Origin: Obelidium mucronatum
Lineage: Eukaryota > Chytridiomycota > Chytridiomycetes > Chytridiales > Chytriomycetaceae
Length of the DNA: 64,000 bases
Reading direction: 5' to 3'
Assembly: GCA_025765595.1 (NCBI GenBank)
Contig: JAIVFH010000117.1
Span: 1-64,000 of the forward strand
This document shows positions 9,453-21,365 of the stretch, piece after piece. The number at the start of each line of letters is the position of its first letter. Within the stretch, counting starts at the first letter, position 1. Position numbers and translations under genes: made by a program. The notes under the pieces were generated by a model, which made no database searches, was not told where the DNA came from, and saw only the letters and a list, made by a program, of their open reading frames with translations.

Positions 9453-11685
9453 TTAACCTCTTAAGAAACTATCACGATTTGACAGGAATTCAGCCCATAA
9501 CCCATCGGCAAGCTCCAAACAGGCAGCCTCATTCTTATTCATCGCGTACTCTTCAATTAACTTATTGATGTTCTCTGGTAATTCACCACCCTGATAAACA
9601 TTTAGAATTGAACGCGAAAGAGAAGTGGCGTCCATTGCCCAACTGTATTCTCCGATAAGCCGTGAATCTGCAACATCAATCCAAATCAACTTTTTCTTCC
9701 GATACTGGTGTTGATGATGATTCCTCTCACGGTCAGGTACTTGAATCAAATTCGCAAGTCGCGCATCACCATGCTGGAATCCACCGTCGTGAAGTGCAAA
9801 CAGCACTTGTACAATCCAAACAACAAAATCTTGAGTTAAATCTTCCCGATGAATAGGAACACCAACAGGTGACATTATATACGCCGCCCCAGTTTCACCT
9901 TCAAATGCCTTACAGTCGCCGACAACAGATACAACCACATTTGTTTCATTTGCTGCTTTCAAATGCTTACATTCATGGAAAGCATAGTAGATACTGGTAA
10001 ATTCTGTATCAAGAACGACTTTGAGTGCAAAGAATTCACCCGGATTCCCATTGGTTCCGGCCTGGTACACTTTAAAAACGCGCCCAGTCGCGCCAGCACC
10101 AAGGAAAGCGTCCGTGTCAACAAGTTGTACATTAAAATGCTTGCATGCTGCCAAAATAACATTTCCCCAAGGGTTCATGGTCCCCGCACGGACAAAGTCC
10201 ACAAATTTCTTCTTAGAGCCGCCTGCTGACCAAGAGACTTCCTCAATTGACCGAATAATGTGTTTTTCACGGGAACGAATGAGCCAACATCGGCTTTTGT
10301 CAAAGAGAATAGCGAAAGCGTTTTCATTGAGATATTGGAGATAACGAACTACCTGGAGAAGAAGCGAAAGTTATTAAAGAACCCATGATTATCGCAGTAC
10401 TCAACTTTTCCAAAATCTTCACCTTCTGAGAATCTCAAATTTCCTTCGAGAATAACAAACATGTCCCAAATCTCAGCGTTTGGAGCAACGCCGAAACGAA
10501 ATTGCTCTACTCCCCCAGTTTCGCAAGCAAGCTGACGTATATTTCGTGCACTATTATGGCGCTCATCTCTGTGGGAGTGCAATCCTCTGAGACTAGCGTG
10601 AAGGTGGGGTCTGAGTTTGACGCTGGAAAAGAATCCTTTTTGAGGCCAACGATACTCTTCACTGTTTACAAGATTCATGTCAGGACCCAATACGTTCTGC
10701 AAGATTTGCGTCATTTTGACGTTGAAGTGCATTCTGTCTGCAAACAAGGATCGCCAATCAGTGAACAATAACAAATAGGTAAAGCTCATACTGCAGACAT
10801 AATGTTGAAAGTATCTTCTTGAAAGTGCGCCTACGGCACTTAGATTTCTCGCCTTCGGCATTATTTGTTCCAGCAGCCCTTTCGACGCACGTCCTTGTTA
10901 CCTGTAATGAGTTCCAACTCTTTAAATTCAGCGTCAGTCAGCATTGGATCCAATTCAGGATCATGTTTGTGTTTATAAAACAGATTCAATTGTTGAACTT
11001 GGCTGAATGTGGCATGTCCTAACTCATCGTCGGTTTTTGACGGAGTGTGCTCTGAATGGCGTAGCTGCTCAACAGCTTTATGCAATGCAGCCAGTTGCTC
11101 CAAAAGATCTGATGATGTTGAAGTCTTATTGAAAAAAAATGCAGGATGGAGTGGAAATACAAGATGCCTTACCCGATGGAATGGATGATGTTCCTGGCAT
11201 CTCGGGCTGCATGGCTTGACATTCAAGCGCATGGTAAGCATCCGTTTTTCGAACCAAGTCTTCTCTCAACTGTTGAAGAGCAATGTCTTCACACAAGAAG
11301 TCGCTAAGCTTGTCTTCCACCCCTTCTGGATGGTCATTTTTCCACTCATCAATCATGGCTCTCTTGGAAGTGCTCAGTTTTGCTTCTGCTAATTGCATCG
11401 ACGCTTCTGCCATGTCCATGCGTATTTGGATTTCCATCTTGAAGATAAAATTTTACAAGAGATGTATACTTTCACCTCTTCTCTTTTCAGGAAGATTCCA
11501 CCGCCGAACAATTGTGGCTAAACGAAGCATGCAGTCAGACCACTATTTGTATAATTATTGGATATTGATTGTACCATAACTTTCGCTTCTCCCATCCCAA
11601 CCAGAATCCAATCATCAATAATGCTCAGTCCGCCAACCTGTCGTCGCTCAGCCTCTGCCGCTGCGCACAAGCTCAGCCGGATCAT
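9453..11685 (-). CDS. Atypical protein kinase (HGD type, crinkler/FunK-associated style)
   Basis: Exons 11575-11685, 11476-11517, 11173-11437, 10902-11108, 10406-10737 and 9453-10352 keep frame and give 618 residues. The last exon has a kinase-like domain: glycine loop GAGATGRVF, Lys in FALKVV, catalytic-loop variant FQHGDARLANLI (HGD in place of HRD, with Asp and Asn retained), then IWIDVAD in place of DFG. Upstream are an alpha-helical region and a domain starting RMHFNVKMTQIL that resembles the region before the kinase in fungal crinkler-type/FunK-like proteins; this match is from memory. Substrate unknown. Within 10406-10737 a stretch of about 40 codons reads more naturally in the +1 frame (see findings). 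An in-frame ATG at 11778 is an alternative start. Confidence 0.65.
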
Positions 11686-11861
11686 ACAAATTGCGTTCAA
11701 GGTGCTGAGAGATTTTGGATGAATCAGACTATGATGTAATCTCAACGGAAACCTTTGACTTGTTGCATCAGACCTCATTCATTCTATTTAAAAAGACCTT
11801 CTCTTATTGTTTTCTTGAGGCGTCTCCCGCCCCCACATTTTCAACAAAAACAAAAAACAAA

Positions 11862-12255
11862 ATGCTCAACTTCAAATACACCTCCGCCAAGCCCTCGCCG
11901 CTGCCGCCGCGCGCCGTCCAAGCCGGCTTCAAGCCCGCCGCAACGCCGGCCGCTGCCATCGCCGCCGGCAGAGTCTACGTGCAAAACAACCGCAACGAGC
12001 CCGTGGCAACTTCGCTCAAAAACGCGACAAGAACTTTCAGCTCGAACTTGCTTCTGTTCAACAGCAACCAGGCGCCCGAGCAAGCCCCCAGACTGGCGAC
12101 ACACTACATGACTGGCGGTAAGGGCGATGGCAGCGTGCTGACCAGGGAGCGAACGATGGATCTGGTAGGTTGATTCCTTGTTGCTAAAAATAGTATTTCT
12201 GTTCTGAAATGTATTCCGACAGTATGAACGCCACAAATACGCGTTTGACGACTAG
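11862..12255 (+). CDS. Small conserved-looking protein, function unknown
   Basis: Exons 11862-12164 and 12223-12255 (intron GTAGGT...GACAG) encode 111 residues ending YERHKYAFDD. The N-terminal part is Ala/Pro-rich (KPAATPAAAIAAGRVYVQ), with NATRTFSS and HYMTGGKGDGS further on. Codons in 11880-12010 are strikingly GC-rich (GCC, CCG, CGC) compared with the neighbours, which suggests either high expression or foreign origin. A TATTTAA box lies about 75 bp upstream at 11782-11790. The positively charged, Ala/Ser-rich start could be a mitochondrial presequence, but I recognise no family. Confidence 0.6.
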
Positions 12256-12426
12256 TACTTCCAAAACATGGAATACTTCATAACTATATTAACTACAAGC
12301 AGTCTTGCAAATAATAAAAACGCACATGTACGTTGGATCACAGCATTTTCCACTCAATGTATTGCAATTTAAGACAAACCCGATGAAAAAAAAAGAAAAG
12401 CGTCCCCAAATCATGATTCTAAGCTG

Positions 12427-15400
12427 CTACTTTGCGGCCGCAACCTCAATAGTTTCCAACACCCACTCCCCACCACTGTCCACATTTTTCGACCGATGCA
12501 ACTGCCACGTTCCATAATAATGAGAATTCGTTCGGATCGCAATCACCTTAACAAATCTCTGGAAATTCACAGTCTTGATTCTTGCAAACGTGTCGGACGG
12601 GATCTTGCTCACAGCATCCACCAAGTCATCCAAATTTACAATCTTTTGTCCATTGATTTCAGTTACCCAGGAGAGTGGATTGAGGTGGTACATTTGCGCT
12701 GGTGACCCTTCGTATACTACTGAACACAAGACTCCTTCGGGTACATTCTTGAGTTGTTGAAACACCGCCTTGTGTGGCACTAAACAAAGATTCAAATCAG
12801 TTTCCGAGATAATCAAAACCTTTCACTTGAATAGCAGTCGACTTACTCTGAAAAATTGCTCCAGACCATCCCACAATTCTCTCTGAAGTATGAATACGCA
12901 TCAAACTGGAGGGAACAGTCAACACAATCTCCTTCTTATCTCTCATGATTGTCTGAACGTTTTTAAACACGCAATATCAGTCTTTGCATCCATTGCAAAA
13001 ATGATAATAATGGCGCTTACCAATTCAAGCTCCTTTTTATCCGTCAACTTCATAATATCCATATAATTGGTCGTCGCTTCCCCATCCGCAGCCAACACCA
13101 TATCCCCTTCCTTCAACAAACTCACCGCTTCCGTACCCGAAGTAACCCTCCTCACAATCAACACATTCCTACGACTCAAATGCGTCCCTTCAATCTTCTT
13201 GACCCATGTATCAGATAACCCCAGTACACGCGCATGCGCTACTTGCGCATACGTCAACTCTGCTTCCAACGTGTACGCTTGGATATCCAATGGGAACTTT
13301 ACATCCGGGTCCGAGACCAGTTTCTTGACGATTTCAACTGTTGGTTGGATCAGGGATATCGGCATTCCCATAAAGAATTCGCTTTTTCCTTTTGACGAGT
13401 ATTTGGTGTGTGCTGCAAAGAGGGCTTGGACGTGGCCTGCATCGTCTGTTAACACGCCGCCAGTTCCAAGCGGGTTTTCAAGTTCGATTCCTTTGTTGGT
13501 GTTTAAGAAAAACAACGCGTTTTAGATAGGTTTCGAAAAACAGATTATGCTAAAAAATATACCTACCTTCAACGTTGATTGATCGAAAACAAGGTGGAAT
13601 TGGCTCCGCAACGAAAAACTGTCTCTTGTTGGTAACAACTGTCTTTCGCACCAGCGCTTGGTACGCCTTGGACAAACAAACCATATGAACTATAAAAACA
13701 AAAACCAATCAGTCACTTTCAGAAAAGCATTCAAAATAACGCCAGAATACTACTCACCAGAATCACCTTGACTCAACTCCCGTTCCGAAAACACCGCCGA
13801 CTTTACAAACGTCTCTCCCAACAACTTCACATCATACTGCAACACGACAAAATTATACACTTGATGAATAAACAGGATTTTCGCTGGAATAATGATACTG
13901 TTTGCAAACGTCAGCAACACGTCTCCAAGCGAGATGGGGATCGTGTGACGGTCTCCAACAACGAGTCCTAGCTCGGCGTCAACAACGACACCAACACCCG
14001 CGCTAACGGAGTGCGCAATTCCGTCAATATAAAAGGGCATCTAAATTTAGCAGAGACAGGTTTTAACATTCACCGTTTGCACACACAAAGACTGCAACGT
14101 CTTACGTGAAACTCGATATGAATCAAGGACGGAATCACATCTCTCCCAGGCCCAAGATTCTCTTCCAATGCCAAATGAGTTGCAGTATGTGATTCATAAA
14201 TAGCAGGGCCAATGCATGGAGCAAGTTTCGTGTAATTCCACAAACCACTCGAAACTTAAATACACGAGTTATTACAAAAGTCAAAACAATACAACAATAC
14301 AAACCATCACGAACAGCTAGATTGAATCCATGCCACCTTCGATCCACTTGCACCAAACTCACCCGCTCTTTATTAATATCCGATAAATGATAGAACCGTA
14401 GAGGTATTCGTTCCCGGTCTCTCAGCGTTTCCATTACTTCAATAAACTTTTCAAGGGTTGGGACGGGGATGTTGTTGAGTTCCATGATGCAGCTTTTTCG
14501 GGATACGCCTGCCATTCCAAGCATGTATCCTGCACTTGCGACGAAAACTCCGGCTAAATGAAGAGAAAATCACTAAGTGGCGAAAAAAAATAAGCAGAAA
14601 GATATACTACTCACAAGCAGGGACCATGTAACTGACCGCCATTTGATAAGACACGGTATTCAAAATACCTCCTCCTACTTCAACATATCGATCCGGTGTA
14701 ATGGCATGGAGGTCTTGTACGGGAATTTCAATTTCTTTGATTTCAACACCGCTTTTTTACAGGCAAAACGTTGCGTTTAGATGTGAGGGTTTAAGAAAAC
14801 AACTATTCACCGCTGAACGGAAAACTTGACAGTCTCCCCAACAGAAGAATCAAAGATATCTTCCAACGGAACAAACTTTGTAATCAGATTTCCATTTGCC
14901 TTCACAATGATATCACCCGTTTCAATAATCCCGTCTCCAGGACCTTTCGGTAGTACTTGGCTGGGGGTTTTTGTTTGTTATACATGACCAAAAAAAGAAG
15001 ATATCTTTTCCACAAACCTCACAACAAGCATCCCTGTGCCTTGTGGAAATTCTTGTCGAACCTGTGCCTCAACTTCAGGAAGGAGTCCCAGCCTTTTCAC
15101 TTCATCGTAAGGAGAATACTTGAAAATGGTTTGGAGTGTTCCTCGTGGGATTTGTAAAACTCCGTTTTGAAGATATTCTAGGACTCTCACGACGCGGTCC
15201 AAGGGAAGGAAAAATGACGATGCTGCGGATGTGGAGCCTCCTGTTCATAGTAACGCCTGTTAACAAAAAAGGTTTGGATCATAATCCCAAAAACGAACCA
15301 GCATTTAAGGCAATAGCTTCTCCGTCCACATTAATGACCGGAGATCCTGAACTGCCTCCTGATGTCATTGACGCGGCCTGGTAGTAAAAAGTATTCCAGT

Positions 15401-16354
15401 CTGAAAATAAAAAGAGAGTTCAGGAAAAGCCAGTTGATATGGGCAAAAGTCTTCTACTGAAACCATTATATTTTCCAGCTCCATAGAACGGCGCCTTTCG
15501 GTCCAAACGAGCCAATGTCCCACTCAAGATACTCAGTCTTTCCCCGCTATCGTTACCCACCTGCCAACCGACGCAAAAAAAAGCAGTCAATTCAAGTGCA
15601 AACCGCAACTGTATCAATCACAAACGCACCACTCGAACGTCAACCCCTACGCGAACTTTTTCTGGATCAACAACCAAAGGGATTTCCACGATATCTATAA
15701 CAAGAATACGAGCAAGATATTAAAAAAAATGCATTCTCCGTAAATCGAGTATCCAAATACCCATATATTTGATGTCCTCAGGGTTAAACTGGAAGAATCC
15801 AAAATCATGGACCGGGTCTCGATAGATTGGAACAAGCTTAATTTCTTCTTTTGATTGATTAAAGATCCCTTCAGCCAGAATTGGGCCCGGATGAACGACA
15901 TGGCGGTTTGACAGAATAATCTATTGATGGGGAGTAGTTGTTGAAGAAGTGTGAGTTCCAGTGCCGACCCAAGTTAAAAACAACAGCAAGTAATCGTAAC
16001 TCCTCTCTTTTTGTCCACAACAAAACCCGATGCTTGAGAGCTCTTTTGCGAATCGGTATCTGAACAAGAAACAAAAGGGTCAGAAGCCACCAACCAAAAC
16101 AACACCAAAAGAGGAAAAAGAAAAGGAAACCAAATGCTCGAACGACAATCATTTTGATGGACACAATTGCTGGGATGATGCGCGTGAGAGTTTGCTCCCA
16201 CTGTTTGGCTGAGTGCTGCTGTGATGGTCCGAGGAGGTCTCCGGGCGAATCCTGATTGAATCTACGCAGTAAGAAGGGGGAAAGTCAGGGAAAGAGGGTT
16301 ATGTTGTTTAACCATCGGAAGGTCCGAGTCAACTGCATCGGATTCAATTTCCAT
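12427..16354 (-). CDS. NMA111: Nma111-type HtrA-like serine protease with PDZ domains
   Basis: A multi-exon minus-strand gene starting at ATG 16354 ([14 protein letters not shown]) and ending at TAG 12427-12429. Nma111 is a nuclear HtrA/Omi-like serine protease of fungi with two protease-like halves and PDZ domains. Seen in order: [34 protein letters not shown]; the catalytic His in [11 protein letters not shown] with [12 protein letters not shown] following; [20 protein letters not shown]; the active-site Ser in [16 protein letters not shown]; then PDZ segments and the second, inactive-looking half ([20 protein letters not shown]); and a final PDZ ([19 protein letters not shown]). About sixteen introns; I did not fix every boundary. 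The order and spacing match the long family architecture, and no frame break is evident. Confidence 0.9.
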
Positions 16355-16614
16355 CTTTTTGATTTATTGAGTAATTGGTTTATTGGACTTTGAACGCGTG
16401 TTGTCTCAGGTCACACTATGAAAAAGAGTCTTCCTTTGGTTTATTTAATTTAATTATGCTTGAAGTACGCTCAATGTGAAGAGGCAATAAAGAGTGTCAT
16501 TGTTCCACTTTTTTCATTACTGTAGAAGGGAGACACTCAAACCATAAAATCACCACTCAGTCTGAGTGAAACAAAACACGCTTCTCTCACTGCTTGATTG
16601 TCGAAAGAGCCGCA
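16355..16614. promoter_or_regulatory. Divergent intergenic region NMA111 / PTEN-formin
   Basis: 260 bp between two divergent start codons, so it must hold both promoters. It is AT-rich with several TTTAATT-type runs (16440-16455). I see no gene, no strong inverted repeat and no recognised operator. Confidence 0.4.
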
Positions 16615-19600
16615 ATGAATCGAAACTTGAAAGTGCCAATGCTCACTCCCGATGCGCTTTTCCCACTCGATCACAGGCGGTCTTTGACTCCAGCAACCTC
16701 ATCAGCTGCTTCAGCCTCTTCAACGTCAACTGCTTCATCGTCGCTAGCGCAGCAGTCAATATCAAAGCTGAAGCAACTCGTGGCAACGCTCGATGTTTCT
16801 CGAATCACGGATAGAGTCATTGCCTGTGGTCTCCCGTGGCAAAAGCCTAGCGATCCAAAAAACCATCGAAACAATGTCAGGGATTTGGGTCTTTTTCTGA
16901 AGGGGCGATATCGCGATCGATTCATGGTCTTCAATTTGACTGGTACTCTTTTTCACACTCACTCAGCACACTGTATACGATAGTTTTATTCATCAAAAAC
17001 CTGTTGAAAAATAGGCGATACATCTCTGGGGAATTATGACTCTTCCTTCCTCGGCCATCAGGTGGTTTCTTTTGGACTCTCAAAAGCATACCAACTGTCC
17101 CTCAAGACGTTATTTGATATTTCACGGGCAATGCATGCTTGGATTTCACTGCACCCTGAAAACGTCTGTATCGTACACTGCACTAATGGAGTTGGAAGGA
17201 CTGGATTGGCTGTCGCAGCGTATCTCCGTTTCTCTGACACATTTTCAGACGCATCGGTAAAAAGGCACACTGGCAATTATACATTGCTTCTAAACCTTCT
17301 TTAACAGACTGCTTTCGAATATTTCATATCCCGTCGAACCCCCACTGATCAAACCTGGCCGTCTGTTTCGATGCGGAGATACATTCAATACATCAACAAC
17401 ACAATCCTCGTCAATGGATCCCTTCCCACTCAGTACCCTCTTCTCCTAGATTGCATTGTTCTCAACTCTATTCCTGATTTTGATGACTATGGATCTTGTA
17501 GACCGGGTATTGAACTGTATCAGAACCGGAAATTGGTATATAGTCGCGTGTATTCCAGGTTCACTGATGGTCAGCAAGGAGAAGGAGGTATCGGAATCTC
17601 TGTAGATGAGGAAAACGACTCTGTGGTCTTCCAGTTTTCTGATCCCGAGACTGGTGTGTTTGTCCAAACGAATTTGACACAAAGTCCATTTTTTGCTAAT
17701 ATTTGTTTCAGGGGATGGTGCTTTACTGTTGGATCGAGATATTCAACTTCGAATTTTTCATTGCGCGGATGCAGACGATGGAGTCAGCGAAGCCACACAA
17801 GTTGTGACAATGGTCAACTTTTCATTCCACACTGGATTCATGCCTGCTGGGTTTATCCGAGTCGCTGCTCGGGATTTAGACCTATCTCGCAGAGATGTAG
17901 AAGAGGGGAGATTTGGCGCTGGATTTAGTATGGATTTAGTGTTTGACGAATCAACTGGCATCAAGTATACTGCCAAAGGCGAGGAGGAGAAAGCGATTTC
18001 ATACACAAAGAATTTGGACAAGAACCAAAACAAGTGTTTGGCGCGTCTTATTAGTTACCATATTGTTAAAGTGGATGAGAGAATGATGAAGGGATTGGAA
18101 GGAATGGGAATTTCCAGGCTATTTGGTGAGTACTATTTGCCTTTTCGGGAATTATCTTGTCTTTCTTTCAACTGATTTAATGTACGTATTTTGAAGCATG
18201 CATTGCTCTCCAAAAGACAAACAACGATATCAAAATGGCATATGACTATTACAAATCAGTGCTTGCCCCACCCCCACCTCCAGCCCCAAGCCCACCACCC
18301 CCTCGAGCAATCTCGCCACCCTCTTCAATAACCACAAACGAGGCGCCATCCACGCGCCGACCACCTCCCACAGTCGCCGATTTGCGGCAACAAACACAAC
18401 GAGGCCAGAGTCTCAATCGCGATCGAAGTCCTTCCCAAAATATGCGCAACCTACCTCCACCGCCCGCCATTCTCTCTCGAAAGCAGTCAAACGCGTCTAG
18501 TGACGGTGGATTCGGCAGCGACACCTCATCAACAACATCAGGCGTCCGTAACTCAATCCAGCGGCTGGAAAACCTTCTTCAGAAAAGCGCAGACATTGCA
18601 TCCCATCACCAGCACCAACCTTCATCGAGCCACCGCCCTAGACCACCTCGAACTGCAATGACGGAAGAAGACCGCGCCGCTGAAGACCTCCTTAATCAGC
18701 TGAAAGAGCGGAGAGCCCGTATGGGGAGTAATGATCCTCATCCAGGAGGAGTAAGAATGCAGCAAACCACAAGTGCTCCTTCCAGTGGACTAAGAAACAT
18801 TACAACCGTCAATGCGACCAATCGACCTCGAGAATCTTCACTAAGTGACAGCACTTCACCACGGCTTTATTCCGAACCACCTGGATCGCTTCACGCACAA
18901 AAAACAATCCCCGCCGTATCAAATCCAGAGCTGCCGCAACTAGAAGAATTTGATTTGGATTACTTGGACATGTATTCCGATTTGATTCCAAAGTCGGCAA
19001 CTCCAGAACCGCCAAAACAACAACCATCGTCAGTTAATCATACCCAGGCAAACGTAATTCCACAAACCGCGACCTCCACTCCTGCTCCACCACCTCCACC
19101 ACCAGAACCATCAGACTCTCTCCTCGCCAATGAGCTCACTTCAAAATCACAGTCGCTGACTAAACTCCGAGAGAGCGAAACAAAACGAAAGTCTGTGGCT
19201 CTCAAGAAACGGCAGACTCTTCATTGGAAGGATATTGAAAACGATGCTTTGGATTTGGCACCAGATCAGCAACCTTCTGGAAATGCGGCGCAGTCAAAGC
19301 GGAAAACATTAGGGAGAGATGGAAAGGAGGTGCAAGTCAAAAAGTTTGAAGGTGATTTTTAGTAACCCTAACCACACTTTTACGAAACGTGTTTTACTGA
19401 CGATAATTCATCTTTTTTTAGAACTCTTTTGTTTCGTCCCAAGCACTGAAAAGGGTTCATCAAAGCTCGTTCAAAAAGCACAATTCACAACCCTCCTTGA
19501 CTTCCGTCGGGCCAACGTGATTGCCATCGGAATGTCGCGATTCACCCGCCGTAACCTAACTGGTTCCCAACTGGCCGGCTTCGTCAATAACCTAGACACA

Positions 19601-21256
19601 ACCAAAATCACTGTCGAAGACTTGATTCAAATGAAACAACTAATCCCTACCGAATACGAAGCCCAAATCCTGAATGATTACCACAACTCCCCACGTCCCG
19701 CCACAGCATTACCTCTTGCCCCTGCGGAAACCTTCATGATTGATTTAATTCGTTCCGATCTGGACATCGGACAGCATGTGGATGCGTTCTTGTTTTTATT
19801 GCAGCTTCCACAGGAATCGCAGGATATTATTTCGAATCTTACGGCCATGACGCAAATGTGTACGCAGTTGCAGACTTCCTCAGATTTGAAAGTGATTCTG
19901 AGGACGGTTTATCAGTTGGGACAGATGACGAACCAGGATTTGGGAGGTGGGAATGCTAGTTTCAGGCCTTGGATGGGGAAAGAGGCGAAAGCGATTGGGT
20001 TCAGGCTGGATGGTCTTGCGCGGTTGAAGGATGTTAAAAGTGCGGATGGAAACTGGAGTTTGATGTCTCTGTTGGTGGATTTGGTTAACAAGAATCGACC
20101 TGATGTGAGTTTAATCTATGAAATATTGTCCATCTGGATTATTTTCCATTGACCCATCACTTTGTTTTTATCTCCTGTAAAGGTACTTGACTTCACCCTC
20201 AAATTCCACAACCTCAAAAGAATTCGCCAAATCGACCTCCGAGCCCTCATGGCCCACTTGATCAACCTAGAAACCACACTCGCCACCCTCCAAAATTATC
20301 GCTACAAAAACCCACAATTCCTTGCCCTCCTTAAACCCCGCCTCACTCAATCACACACTGACCTAACAACCCTCCGAACCCATTTCACAATCCTCCATTC
20401 GGCATGGCTCGAAACATGCGCCTATTTCGCCGAAGACCCCGAGGAATACATTCCAATCCCAGAACTCTTTGCAATCGTCCAACAGAACCCAGACCCCAAC
20501 TTCCACATCAAAACCGCCAACACTGTCGTGGACGACACAAGAAAACCAGTGACACATATCTTCACAGCCATGCACGTTTTTCTTTTTGGGTTCGAGGATT
20601 CCGTCAAGGAGAACCGACGGAAAGTGGAAGAGGAAGCGAAACGGCTGATTCGTGAGGCCAGAGAGAATGAGGAACGGAGGAGGAGGGAAGAAGCGCGGGC
20701 AATCAAGGAAGGAAGGATCCCAGCACCTGTGCCGGTCAAGAGGCCAAGTCCGTTGAGCCCGAATATTCCTGATTCGATGGGTAGTCCTGTTGGGGGTAGT
20801 TTTGGATCCCTCAATGATGAAGATGTTGGAATGTCCTCAACGTCTTCAAGAAACGTTAATGCCATGAAGAATCGGGCGAGCATGATGTTGCTTCAACGTA
20901 AAGAGGGCGAGGCGCAGGAAATGCTGCAACGCTTCAATACGTTGACAAGAACCACGATAATGACGGATCAAGAACTACAAGAGCGAGCGGAAACTCTGGA
21001 GGATGAATTTGTGATGGCTGAAGATGACGATGGTGCTGGAAGTGAAGCTGGCAACTCAAGCAGCAATGGGTATGCAGGAAGTGACGGGTACGCCAAAGAA
21101 AACCACCGGGACTCTTTTCAAAGCGTAATGAGTGCGTATCCTACTGCCGGCGGTGGGGCTTCCGGGGGAGATGGCGGTGCCTTGGAGACTCCAGACGGAC
21201 GAAAAATATGTCAAGAGTGTTTTATTCCAGCAGACGAATGCTACTGCAACTGGTAG
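16615..21256 (+). CDS. PTEN-C2-FH1-FH2 formin
   Basis: Exons 16615-16942, 17015-17256, 17308-17653, 17712-18125, 18197-19351, 19422-20104 and 20183-21256 join without frame loss to 1413 residues. Domains in order: a PTEN-like phosphatase (ITDRVIACGLPW, then signature HCTNGVGRTG, with Cys and Arg of CX5R kept), a C2 domain (about residues 260-445), a disordered proline-rich FH1 region with PPPPPAPSPPPP and PAPPPPPPEP, a complete FH2 actin-nucleating domain (TLHWKDIEND, LDFRRANVIAIGMSRF, MKQLIPTEYEAQIL, LNFHNL-like LKFHNLKRIRQIDL) and a charged coiled coil with an acidic tail. PTEN-C2-FH2 is the layout of plant class II formins; the C2/PTEN part should bind phosphoinositides and place actin assembly at membranes. 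The last 19 residues form a Cys cluster (CQECFIPADECYC). Confidence 0.92.
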
Positions 21257-21365
21257 AAGAAGTTATTGTCAATTTATTAAGACCCTCCCAGGAGATAAAA
21301 TACAGTTATTCCCGAATGAATCCCACGTGTTGAAATCGAGTTTCAAAAAAAAGAAATCAACGAAA

